Source of the DNA: Erinaceus europaeus
Lineage: Eukaryota; Chordata; Mammalia; Eulipotyphla; Erinaceidae
DNA length: 64,000 bases
Reading direction: 5' to 3'
Assembly (NCBI RefSeq): GCF_950295315.1
Contig: NC_080164.1
Coordinates: forward strand, 11,271,220-11,335,219
Below the pieces are notes generated by a model, which saw nothing but the letters and a program-made list of their open reading frames with translations, did no database searches and was not told where the DNA came from. Numbering within the stretch: the stretch's first letter is position 1; each line of letters starts with the position of its first letter. The translations under genes were made by a program, and so were the position numbers. Of this stretch, positions 12,246 to 21,768 are shown one piece after another.

Positions 12246-12740
12246 TGCAAATCACCACATGCATATGTCTATAAAATAAGATTATAGTTTTTTAACTATG
12301 TGTAAAACTTCATGCATGGTATGCTATTTATTAATCCTATGGATAGAAGATACCTATAGACAGGTAACAGCTAGGCCTCCACTGCCACTTTCTCCTTCGA
12401 GTTAATATATTTCATCATTTGGGTAAACATCTATATTCCTAGCTTACATGACCAAAATTTGGTGAGAAAAAAAATTATGAACATTAGAAAGTTTCCAAGA
12501 GGAAAATGCCCTGAGTGGTGATGGTTGGGGGGCAGTGTTAGTAGATGTCTCACTTTCCTCTAAGATTAAGAGGTAATGCACTGTTTCTTAGGAGGTAAGT
12601 TGACCATTGTCTGTGTTCCAATGACGTGGACAGGAAGGCTGGATGGTCAGAGAGAGCTCATTTCATACAATTGGACAGGTATCAGATTCCAACTTTGGCA
12701 GTTCAAGGACAGGGACAAAGGCTCAAGAATATGGACTCTA
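12246..12740. other. Unique DNA, nothing recognised
   Basis: A/T-rich sequence without identifiable features. Confidence 0.5.
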
Positions 12741-12744
12741 AGGG

Positions 12745-13022
12745 AGCCTGGTGGAGGAGCACATAGTACTAAGCTCAAGGACCATCACCAAGATCTAGAT
12801 TTGAGCCTCTGGCTCCTCACTTGCAGGGTGAGACTTTTCACAAATGGTGAAGCAGGTCTGCAGGTGTCTCTCTTTCTCTCTGCCTCCCTGTCTCCCCTCC
12901 TCTCTCAGTTCTTCTCTGTCCTATATAATGAAATAGAAAAAAGATGGTCTCTAGGAGTTGTGGATTCCTAGTATCAGCACTGAGCCCCAGAGGTAACCTG
13001 GAGGTATGCAGAAAAAAAAAAG
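12745..13022 (+). mobile_element. SINE-E
   Basis: A SINE-A/B-like head (GAGCCTGGTGGAGGAGCAC) and core (GTGAAGCAGGTCTGCAGG) are followed after TATATAATGAAATAG by the extra block, with GGATTCCTAGTATCAG, CACTGAGCCCC and GTAACCTGGAGG, then an A-run. Confidence 0.85.
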
Positions 13023-13115
13023 GATATGGACTCTAAACTTGTGGTGATCTGCACTAAAAAACAAACAAAAACCTGACCTGTATCACACAATGAAAAAGCA
13101 TGGAAATCTGGCTTT

Positions 13116-13485
13116 TTAAATTTTTATTTTATTTATTTTATTTTTATTTATAAAAAGGAAACACTGACAAAAACTATAGGATAAGAGGGGTATAACTCCA
13201 CACAATTTCTACCACCAGAACTCTGTATCTCATCCTCTCCCCTGATAAATTTCCTATTCTTTAACCCTCTGGGAGTATGGACCCAAGGTCATTGTGGGAT
13301 GCAGAAGGAAGAAGGTCTGGCTTCTGTAATTGCTTCCCCGCTGAACATGGGTGTTGACAGGTTGATCTATACTCCAAGCCTGTCTCTCTCTTTCCCTAGT
13401 GGGGCAGGGATATAGAGTAGCAGGTCTCCAGGATACATTGATGGGGTCCTCTGCTCAGGGAAGTCCGGTTGGCCTGGCTTTTTTA
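13116..13485 (-). mobile_element. L1-X 3' end
   Basis: A minus-strand copy: TATAAAAAGGAAACACTGAC at the tail side, then CACCAGAACTC, TCTGGGAGTATGGACCC, GCTTCCCCGCTGAACATGGG and CTTTCCCTAGTGGGGCAGG. It is 5'-truncated near 13485. Confidence 0.88.
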
Positions 13486-13505
13486 AAAAAAAGGCATATA
13501 AAGAA

Positions 13506-13765
13506 GGAATCTGGCAGTAGCAGTGGGTTAAGCACACGTGGACCAGCATAAGGATCCTGGTTTGCCCCCAGATCCCCACCTTCAGGGGATTCACTTCACA
13601 GGTAGTGAAGCAGGTCAGCAGGTGTCTATCTTTTTCTCCCCCTCTCTGTCTTCCTCTCCTCTCTCCATTTCTTTCTGTCCTATCTAACAACAACAATATT
13701 AACTACACCAACTTAAAAAAAAACCAAGGGAAACAAAAGGGAAAATAAATTTAAAAAATATATTT
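13506..13765 (+). mobile_element. SINE-A, worn
   Basis: Head is damaged (CTGGCAGTAGCAGTGGG), with several bases missing around the A box. The GTGAAGCAGGTC core and CAACAACAATATTAAC tail are clear. Confidence 0.85.
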
Positions 13766-13835
13766 AAGCCAGAGCTGAGTGGTGCTCTGGTCTCTCTGTA
13801 TCTTTCTCTCTATTTCTCATTAAAACAAAGAAAAC
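13766..13835 (+). mobile_element. SINE-C 3' portion
   Basis: AAGCCAGAGCTGAGTGGTGC and TCTGGTCTCTCTGTATC, then CTCATTAAAACAAAG, match the tail of SINE-C copies at 16675 and 28243. The head is absent or displaced by the preceding SINE-A. Confidence 0.7.
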
Positions 13836-14041
13836 ATTTAAAATAATTTAAAATGTGGCATGGAAATAAAAATATAAAATGGCTAAGTGCCCTATGCAAA
13901 TCCAGGAGGCCTTCCATGACAAAGATATCGATTAAATTCTTCTTCCTTATAGTGTAAACAGAGGTCCTGAGTCCACTCTGGCTTGTTCTCTTAGCCACCA
14001 GGTATGATGAGCCAGGGAAATCGAGAGGTTTCCACACTCAC

Positions 14042-14241
14042 CTGTGCCAGCATAGGACCGGCTGTCCAGTTGTTCACCGGGATTTGCATGGAATTATCAT
14101 TAGGAAGATCTGTTCTTATGAAGATCTCCCATAATATCTGCTGCTTTAAGGACAAGTTAATCACGGCCCTGCACAGAGAATCCTGGGTTTTCACAGGTAA
14201 GAATTCAGACTTAATGTTGCCAGGGATGTTTGAAACCACAT
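14042..14241 (-). CDS. Internal protein-coding exon of an unidentified large gene (66 codons)
   Basis: On the minus strand this 200-bp stretch is bounded by a pyrimidine-rich acceptor (TTATTCTCTCAG) and a near-consensus donor (CACAG|GTGAGT). It is open throughout in one frame: two bases of a split codon, then exactly 66 codons, so the upstream intron is phase 1 and the downstream intron phase 0. The peptide begins VVSNIPGNIKSEF and ends NNWTAGPMLAQ. It has one Cys (residue 23), two N-glycosylation sequons (N28-L-S and N57-W-T) and a strand-like hydrophobic stretch (QQILWEIFIRT), which would suit an extracellular beta-rich domain. I do not recognise the family. No repeat overlaps it, unlike most long frames here. 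A plus-strand CAGGTAAGAATT inside it also looks like a donor, but the plus frame lacks a convincing acceptor. No second exon was found within the window, so introns would be large. Confidence 0.72.
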
Positions 14242-14780
14242 CTGAGAGAATAATTTGACATGAGGATAAATAAATAATACATCTGCTAGTTAGCCAGCAA
14301 ATAATTGATGACTCCTGAAAGCTGTACCTACTGGAATCCTATCTTGCCGAGCAGAACTGGACCTGCCATAGAGGCAGAGCTACTCCTGATTTCTAACTTC
14401 AATATCCTTGCTTGGGCCCAGGTATTCCTTTTTCATTAGAGCTTTTCAACCAGAAAAGCTAATATCTGAATATAGTATTCTACACATTTACTTCAAACTT
14501 AACAGGACTGAAGCTTGCTGAAGCAGTTTGCATGCATGGAATACTAACGTCAATGAGCAGAGGAGTGGAAAGAAAGAACCAGAAGTAAGATAGGCCGTGA
14601 CAGTGTTTCTTATATAAGAGTAATATAAAGGGAAGGGGGAAGCATGATTCTCAGATAAGAAAGCTGCTCAGAAACAAAGTCTTGCAAGAAAGATTGAAAA
14701 AAAAAAAATAGCAGACATTTGCCCGCCACTTTTACCAAGGAGTGACTGTGTAAGGTTAATACAGATTAAAGAAAGAGGCA
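14242..14780. other. Unique DNA upstream of the exon (intron side)
   Basis: No repeats are seen. By the exon model this is the end of the upstream intron, and its last bases (TTATTCTCTCAG on the minus strand) form the acceptor. Confidence 0.5.
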
Positions 14781-14781
14781 A

Positions 14782-15090
14782 AAGTTTAGGTAGACAGCTA
14801 AGCTGTGATATCTTGAGTTCAGTCTCTCATATCTTATGTGCCACAGTGATGGTCTGACTCATTCTCCCTCTCCCACTCCCCTCCCCCTCCCCTCCCCTCC
14901 CCTCCCCCTCCCCCTCCCTCTCCCTCCCTCTCCCTCTCTCTCCCTCTCCCTCCCCCTTCCTCTCTCCCTCTCCCTCCCCCTTCCTCTCTCCCTCTCCCTC
15001 TCCTCTCCCTCTCCCTCTCTCTCTCCCTCTTCCTTCCCCTCTTCATCCCCCTCTCCCTCCTCCTTCCCCTCCCCCCTCTCTCCTCAAAGT
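14782..15090 (+). mobile_element. SINE-D with long pyrimidine tract
   Basis: Its head (GACAGCTAAGCTGTGATATC, TTGAGTTCAGTC, TGTGCCACAGTGATGG) parallels 11877-12118. About 220 bp of CTCCC/CCCTCT-type sequence follow. The apparent proteins here are repeat translations. Confidence 0.65.
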
Positions 15091-15253
15091 TGGATAAAGA
15101 ATTCCTATGCCTCTGCACTTTTTTTTTTCCTCCAGGGTTATTGCTAGTCTACATTGATAAGTTGTGATGCAACTTCTTGGGAGACATCATGTACTTCACT
15201 TTCATTCTGTTGTAGAGTTCCTAGAACATAGATATATTGTGCATATATTTGTG

Positions 15254-15254
<1 letters not shown>

Positions 15255-15290
<36 letters not shown>
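15255..15290. repeat. (AC)n microsatellite
   Basis: About 18 AC units without interruption. Confidence 0.96.
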
Positions 15291-15291
<1 letters not shown>

Positions 15292-15823
15292 TTATGACAG
15301 CCCACCTCCCCCACAACCAAATAGTCTCATGCAGAAAAGGACTGTATGGAAATTAGTGGGAGGAATCCTCAGACATGGTGATTACATTTGGCAAAGAGTC
15401 CACTTTTCATAGATACTTTGGACATGGGTCTTTCACTAGACACAAAGCATAGCACAGAGTTGAGTTGGTGCTCAAGAACTAACCAACTACTACCACCCAT
15501 TCACAGCTTTGCATAAGGCACAGGCTGGCTTTGAAATCCTAGTCTCTCCAGCCCAACTCTTTCAACAGTTTTCTCAAGGGACACCTAGCATATGGTGAAA
15601 ATAAATGGTCATTGGGAAAAAAAGGGGTTCAAATTTACCTCAGGTGTTGAATATGGCTGAGGAACATGTTCAGTTGTGCAGCAGTGAGGAGTCCTGACGT
15701 GAACTGGGATAGAAGGGACAGCTGACATTTACGCTGAGTAGCTGGACTAGAAGCAGGGTTGTGACTCACTAATGACACACAGTTTGGATAGAGCAATAGA
15801 GGCAGATGATGATTTCTGGAGCT

Positions 15824-15935
15824 AGAGAGGAGCCAGTGGGGGTTGTATTATGTGGAAAACTGGGAAATGTTATTCATGTACAAAACATTGTATTTACTGT
15901 CTAGTGTAAAACATTAATCCCCTAATAAAAAAAAG
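15824..15935 (+). mobile_element. L1-Y 3' end (in left arm)
   Basis: CCAGTGGGGGTTGTATTATG through TGGAAAACTGGGAAATG to TTAATCCCCTAATAAA matches the ends at 440-555 and, inverted, 17455-17575. Confidence 0.85.
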
Positions 15936-15975
15936 ATAAAGATGAAAATTTTTAATTTATTTAAAGTTATCCTTT

Positions 15976-16178
15976 GGGGCCAGGTAGTGAACCTGGTTAA
16001 ACACAGGCATTACAATGTGCAAAAGGACCTGGGTTCAAGCACCTATTCCCTAGCTGCAGGGGGAAAGATTCATGAGTGGTGAAGCAGGGCTACAGGTGTC
16101 TCTGTCTCTCTCCCTCTCTAACTCCCCCTCCCTTCTCAGTTTCTCTCTGTCTCAATCAATAATAAACAAATAAAATTG
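15976..16178 (+). mobile_element. SINE-B (in left arm)
   Basis: Complete copy with exact TSD AAGTTATCCTTT at 15964-15975 and 16179-16190. Its twin in inverted orientation is at 17222-17420. Confidence 0.93.
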
Positions 16179-16674
16179 AAGTTATCCTTTTTCCCAATGA
16201 GCTACACCATTTCCACAAATCCAATATTTTTCATCATTCAGTCTAACTCTTTCTATGCTGTTGCCTTACTAAGAGTACTAGCCTCTGACAAGAACAAAAA
16301 GGCCGTCTCAGTGAAGAATCTGGAAGGCGTAGTATGTGATAAAATTAATCAAGGAAACTAACTGCTCAGACAGATATGTGAACATAGTTAGTGTCCTTCC
16401 AATTTCCGGTCGCTGTCCAAAGCATTCTGTTTAGAAAACCTTAAGATGTCCTTCTTATGCTTCCTTCAGATCCTTTCTTAATTCAACATCTAATCAATGA
16501 CCTTTACCTCAGCCTTCATATCCTAAGCAATACAGTTCACTTCCCCCATACCTCTCCTATTCTGAATATCTTGTTTTTCTGCACATGTAGTACTTTTAAA
16601 AACCACTTATTTACTTATTTATATATAGTCCATATCTTTTGAATATAACATAATATCCACAACTGTAGGAATAA

Positions 16675-16833
16675 CAAAGATAGTGTAATGGTAATGAGAA
16701 TGACTTTCATACCTGAGGTACCAAAGTGCCAAAGTCTCACAATGTATAACAGCATCATAAGCCAGAGTTAAGTACTGCTCTGGTCTCTCTCTGTATCCCC
16801 CCACTCTATAATTTTCTCATTAAAATAAAATAT
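16675..16833 (+). mobile_element. SINE-C (in spacer)
   Basis: GATAGTGTAATGGTAATGAG head, CATAAGCCAGAGTTAAG and CTCTGGTCTCTCTCTGTATC tail motif, then CTCATTAAAATAAAA. It lies between the two inverted arms. Confidence 0.8.
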
Positions 16834-16837
16834 TTTG

Positions 16838-17075
16838 GGGAGTCAGGTGGTAGTGCAGCAGGTTAAGCACAAGTGGCGCAAAGTGCAAGGACCAGCATAA
16901 GGATCCCGGCTCCCCACCTGCAGGGGAGTCTCTTCACAGGCAGTGAAGCAGGTCTGCAGGTGTCTATCTTTCTCTCCCCCTGTCTGTCTTCCCCTCCTCT
17001 CTCCATTTCTCTCTGCCCTATCCAACAACGACAACATCAATAAAAACAATAATTACAACAATAAAAATAAATATA
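16838..17075 (+). mobile_element. SINE-A (in spacer)
   Basis: GGGGAGTCAGGTGGTAGTGC head. About 20 bases are missing around the B box (GGATCCCGGCTCCCCACC), but core and CAACAACGACAACATC tail are intact. Confidence 0.88.
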
Positions 17076-17221
17076 TATATTCTAAAGAAGAATGTTAAGG
17101 GAAGAAATATAGATCATTACAATATTCTTAGTAAGGCAACAACATAGAAAGAGTTAGGCTGAATGAAGAAAAATATTGGATTTATGGAAATGGTGTAGCT
17201 CATTGGGAAAAAGGATAGCTT

Positions 17222-17420
17222 CAATTTTATTTATTATTGATTGAGACAGAGAGAAACTAAGAAGGAAATTGGAGTTAGAGAGGGAGAAAGACAGAGACAC
17301 CTGTAGCCCTGCTTCACCACTCATGAATCTTTCCCCCTGCAGCTAGGGAATAGGTGCTTGAACCCAGGTCCTTTTGCACATTGTAATGCCTGTGTTTAAC
17401 CAGGTTCACTACCTGGCCCC
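17222..17420 (-). mobile_element. SINE-B (in right arm)
   Basis: Minus-strand twin of 15976-16178, including shared private differences such as CACCTATTCCCTAGCTGC in the plus reading of the left copy. This rules out independent insertion. Confidence 0.93.
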
Positions 17421-17454
17421 AAAGAATAACTTTAAGTAAAGTCAAAATTCCACC

Positions 17455-17575
17455 TTTGTTTTTTTATTGGGGGATTAATGTTTTACACTCAACAGTAAAT
17501 ACAATGCTTTGTACATGAATAACATTTCCCAGTTTTCCACATAATACAACCCCCACTGGGTCCTCTGCCACCATA
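17455..17575 (-). mobile_element. L1-Y 3' end (in right arm)
   Basis: Minus-strand twin of 15824-15935, ending TTATTGGGGGATTAATG at the tail side and CCCACTGGGTCCTCTGCC at the other. Confidence 0.88.
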
Positions 17576-17634
17576 TTCCACCTTTGTCTTATAAGCAACG
17601 TACATTAGAACTTCAGTGTTTGCATTTGAATAGT

Positions 17635-17822
17635 TCGTTTTTCATAGGATAGAGACAGAGAGAAATGGGGAGGTAAGGGGGAGATAAAGAGTGTGTGAGA
17701 GAGAGACATCTGCAGTACTGTTCTATTTTAATAAAGCTACCCCCCACAGGTGGGGACTAGGGGCTTGAACCTAGATCCTGGGCATTGTAACACTCAACCA
17801 GGTGTGCAACCATCCAGCCTCA
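17635..17822 (-). mobile_element. SINE-B, diverged
   Basis: CATAGGATAGAGACAGAGAG tail side, CCACAGGTGGGGACTAGGGG and CAACCAGGTGTGCAACC head side on the plus strand. Confidence 0.8.
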
Positions 17823-18950
17823 CTTTTTTCCAATATATCTTTTTAAAGAAAAGTAGCATGTTCAGTGTAAGAAATTGGTAATGCTGAAAATAACACTGCT
17901 GAAAATATACTGGAAGCAAGTCACAGTTAGTTTGGCTATAACTGTCATTTCTTGTTCAAAGACTTTTAAAAAAATATGAAAATAGAGTTAGGTAAATGTT
18001 GGTTGTTTCCTATAGTCTGTGACGTACTCCATAAAAAATATCACCCCCCAACAAACACATATACAGGATGAACACTGCCAAGAATACAGCAGTTATTTCC
18101 CCTTACATGTCTAATATCAAGAACATCTTAAGTTGTTATAGTGTTAACCCTTATCAGTGGAGGTATAGAATTGAAAGGCTTAAAGCTGGGGAGAGAAAAA
18201 TGATTTAAGGGTTGGGGTGAATTTTACAGCCCTGTAAAGTGTCATTAAATCAGTCTGAAAAGGTTTGAAAAGAAGACACAACCCCCTGAAAGTGTGTTAC
18301 ACTTTTGGTGCCACTAAGGAATGATTGGACAGTACAGAAAAGGCAATTGTGAGATGGACTGTTAGCATCACACAAGACACTTACTGACTTGAGAGGCGGG
18401 TGAACCAGGATCATTGACAACTAAGCTTCTTTTCCTTAAGATACTGAGATTGATCACTGTAAGAAAGCTCACTCTCAAACCAGAACTCTCAGTGCCAGGG
18501 ACCCAGACACGATGTCAAAAACAGCATTTTGTTGCTATGTCCTATATCAAGTCAAGAACACATTTCCTCATGTATAGCTGTGACCACATGGGGAAACAGA
18601 CTGGGGGTCTTAGGGAGCAGTAAGGAAGAAAAATTACAAGATTAATATCCACCATAATTTAACCAAACGATGCCTATATTAAGCCTCCGTGTCCAATGTT
18701 CCCAGAGGAAATCATGGAGACCTAGTCTCCTTCTCTAAGGTGCAGCTCCCATTCAAAAACATTTTTTTTCAAGTCCTGCGCAATGTGTGTCCCAGTCGGG
18801 AAGCAAAGGGCAATGCTTTAGCAAAATATAAAGACTCATTTGCTTGACCTTAAATCCCCCTACAACATACACACCTGCTAAAGGTGATGGCAAAAAATGC
18901 TCACAATATCCTAATGATGATACCACTGCTGCTTGTTCTGTTGCAAGAGC
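17823..18950. other. Unique DNA, nothing recognised
   Basis: No gene or repeat could be supported. Confidence 0.5.
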
Positions 18951-18954
18951 TCCC

Positions 18955-19130
18955 CGTGTCTTATTTATTTAATCTCATAAGAACTGGGGGAGTCCATTTT
19001 GTGCTGAAGGGAACAAATCTAAAGAGGTTGGACAAATATTTCTAGTTCCTGGAGCAAATAAGGGTATGGAGGATTGAAACCCAGTCAAGAGTCAAGAACT
19101 CACATTCTTTTCCACCAGACTCCAAAAACA
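18955..19130 (+). mobile_element. MIR (ancient mammalian SINE)
   Basis: TTTAATCTCATAAGAAC, CTAAAGAGGTTGGACAAAT and GGATTGAAACCCAGTC follow the order of the MIR consensus (TTTAATCCTCACAACAACC, AGAGAGGTTAAGTGACTTG, GGATTCGAACCCAGG). Heavily diverged, as expected of MIR. Confidence 0.65.
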
Positions 19131-20690
19131 CACTTGGGTTCTCAATCAGTAAAAGGCCAGAATCATTCTGGCCAAATGTCAGCTTTTGAGATTATGCATG
19201 TGACCCACTAAGACCTTTGTGTCACTCAGTTCAGAAAGGACAGTCTTCCCTGTTATTTCATAGTGCCAGTGTCTACACCTCTACTGCTGGGTGATTTTTC
19301 AGATTAGGATGATTGAATATTCTGGAATGAAGACTATGGGAATGAATCTCATGACCTTCCCAACATTTGAGAGATTTTTCAGTGAAGAGCTGCCTTACTT
19401 AAAAGTCAGAGTATGGATATTAAAGTATTTCCATAGTCTCATAATAGGAAAGCAAAAATGAGCAGGCTATGTAGTGGAGGAAGATTTCACAATATTAACT
19501 AGCACCAAAATGAGTGGAAGGAGGACAAGATGGGTCCTTCTAGGGTTGCTGCTTATGCCCTGATCATTTCCCACAGATCAATTCCCCACAGATTCCCATT
19601 CAGTACCTGGAGCTAATACGACACTTGGATGGAGTAAGGTGATAATAACTAGAAAACATCTAAAACATCCCCCGCTTTGCAAATAAGATAAGGTACATGC
19701 TTGTGGCCTTAATTTCTCACTCTGGGATAGCTAGATGTTGTACAAGGAAGTCATGTCTAGGGTGGATGTGAGTCAAAACAAATCCTTTCGTAGGTCAAGA
19801 TAGTTATAGTTGAGCAAGGGTTTCAAGGTAGAGATTCACTGATACGGAGAGGCTGCCCATTGACAAAGATTGCAGGCTCTCTAGTTCTGGAAAAAAAAAA
19901 ATCTCATGGCAAGTCAGTACTGCAGATTAATATTTCTCAAAACTGTACACAAGTTCCTTTGGATAAACTGGGAATCATCGTCTCTGGGTACAATGCCTAC
20001 ATTGCTATGCCAAGACTCAGGCTCCAGTCCAACATGGAAAAATGCTATTGCCATAGATGAACTTCAGTTTTTTTGTGTCTCCCCCATTTCATATCTACCT
20101 CTTTCTTTCTGTGTGTATCTATCTAGTGAAAAATTGACACCGGGTGATGAGACCTCCCATGTATCCTAGAGATTTTACTAAGATGCATATTATTGCTCAT
20201 TAAGCTGGAGAGGAGAACTTGGGGAATGCTGATGCCTATTAACTGCAGTGCTATAGACCTGTACATCAAGCTTTCAGCATCAGAATGGTAGAAACGATAG
20301 GTAGGTCTATTGTGGCATTCACTGGGTAGGGGAAAATAGTCAGGGTGCCAGCCCCCTAAAGGCTACTAGAAGGGAAATTGTGAGAACACTTTTCAAAGAG
20401 AGCAAGTTGTATAGACATTGTAAATACTTATATGAATGTGTAGTTCAACTGTTTTTATTCACCCAATCATTAAAAGCCTAGATCCCTGGCATTGCATGTG
20501 CCAGGAAGAAGCTCTAGTTCTCTCTCTTCCTCCATATATTTCTTTCATTGATTAATAAAAAACCCTATGCTTTACTGAATCCTTGGCTCCCATGTAGAGG
20601 AGACATATGGAATGTAAACACAGGGGTTCTAGAGCTTCATTGTATGTGTTAGTGGTCATTGTCATATGGTCAAAGTTTTCTTTTCTTCAT
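19131..20690. other. Unique DNA, nothing recognised
   Basis: Two overlapping open frames at 19860-20169 have no supporting splice context or domain. Confidence 0.45.
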
Positions 20691-20694
20691 TATT

Positions 20695-20838
20695 TCATTA
20701 TTATTAGTAATTATTACTTTATTTTATTACCAAAGCACTGCTTAGCTCTGGTTTATGGAGGTGCAGGGGACTGAGCCTGGGACTTTGGAGCCTCAGGTAT
20801 GAGAGTCTCTTTGCATAACCGTTATGTTATCTACCCTA
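20695..20838 (-). mobile_element. SINE-C
   Basis: On the plus strand: CCAAAGCACTGCTTAGCTC, GGGACTGAGCCTGGGAC, GGAGCCTCAGGTATGAGAG and GCATAACCGTTATG. This is the reverse of the SINE-C order. Confidence 0.78.
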
Positions 20839-20845
20839 CAATGTT

Positions 20846-21430
20846 TTCTTTTCTATGAATTATCCTAAACTTAGTTGTAAATTTTGGGGGGAAATTCCTT
20901 TTCCCTACATTGACCAAGGACAGCTGAAGACTTCAACAATTTAAAGTCCACATAGCAAAGCATTATTTCTTTTTTTTTGCAGTAGTTAGATAATGGTTGT
21001 TTATAATAAATAACATTCAATTGAGGAGCTCACGGTTCTTCCACCATGTGTCTACACTTTTCAATTGCATCTTCAGAGTATCCATTTCAGCCAGTGGATA
21101 TGAAAACCATATGGAGAAGAATGCAGGAAACTTTTAATTAGTCTGATTAAAAATGTAGAACAAATCAATTCTACATGAGATTAAGTAACTAAACTTAGTT
21201 ACTTGGTCCCACCTCACTTATAGTCAGGCGTAAAAATGTAGTGTACCTTCACAGCAAAAACAAAGAGGATATACATTTGGTGAATGTCTGACCTGTAGTT
21301 CTCATTGAGAAAACTAAGTCCTAATACTCTATGACACCCACGACATGTAATGAGTGAACATCTCTCATATGCATATAGAACAAAGCCGCCTTCTATATAC
21401 TTTACTTGGAAATAATGAGAAAATCATCAC
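20846..21430. other. Unique A/T-rich DNA
   Basis: Nothing recognised. Confidence 0.5.
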
Positions 21431-21441
21431 TCAAATAGATT

Positions 21442-21568
21442 TCTTGTTCTTTTCTATTTTATTTTTATTTGCTGGGACAGAGAGAAATTGAGATGAGGGG
21501 GTGGGAAAGAGGGAGAGAGAAAGACAGATGCCTTCAGACATCCTCTCCTCTCCACTTGTCCTCCCTGC

Positions 21569-21613
<45 letters not shown>

Positions 21614-21690
21614 GGAGGCGGGGCTTGAACCTGGGTCCTTGAGCATGGTGATTTGTTCTCTTAACTGTGTGTGCAACTGCCTACCCCCCG
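21442..21690 (-). mobile_element. SINE-B-like copy with internal (GT) expansion
   Basis: Minus-strand SINE with exact 11-bp TSD TCAAATAGATT at 21431-21441 and 21691-21701. A GT run at 21571-21610 has grown just after the CCCTGCAG core motif. Confidence 0.88.
21571..21610. repeat. (GT)20 microsatellite
   Basis: Perfect GT run inside a SINE. Confidence 0.96.
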
Positions 21691-21768
21691 TCAAATAGAT
21701 TGTTGTAGTACTTGGCTAATCTTTGCTATACTGCGTACCGGCAGAAGGGGACTAGAAAATCAGATGAG

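Larger units (their letters stand above)
15824..16280 (+). repeat. Left arm of a 457-bp inverted duplication
   Basis: This arm contains, in order, an L1-Y 3' end, a short A/T-rich linker, a SINE-B with its TSD, and about 90 bp of unique sequence ending near TTGCCTTACTAAGA. The same series appears in reverse complement at 17120-17578. By eye roughly nine positions in ten match. Because both arms carry the same SINE at the same site, the duplication came after both insertions. Confidence 0.85.
17120..17578 (-). repeat. Right arm of the inverted duplication
   Basis: This is the reverse complement of 15824-16280. The unique part (17123-17218), the SINE-B (17222-17420) and the L1-Y 3' end (17455-17575) match base for base apart from scattered substitutions and small indels in the A-rich linker. 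The spacer between arms is about 840 bp and holds a SINE-C and a SINE-A. Homology stops abruptly on both sides of each arm. Confidence 0.85.

Noticed and set aside
14004..14258. Plus-strand frame antisense to the exon, with CAGGTAAGAATT donor-like motif
   Set aside because: The minus strand offers a matched acceptor and donor at the exact ends of an open frame; the plus frame has only a donor-like motif.
14834..15147. Long Ser/Pro/Leu-rich and Arg/Glu-rich frames
   Set aside because: Translations of the SINE-D pyrimidine tract, open in several frames at once because the repeat has no stop codons.
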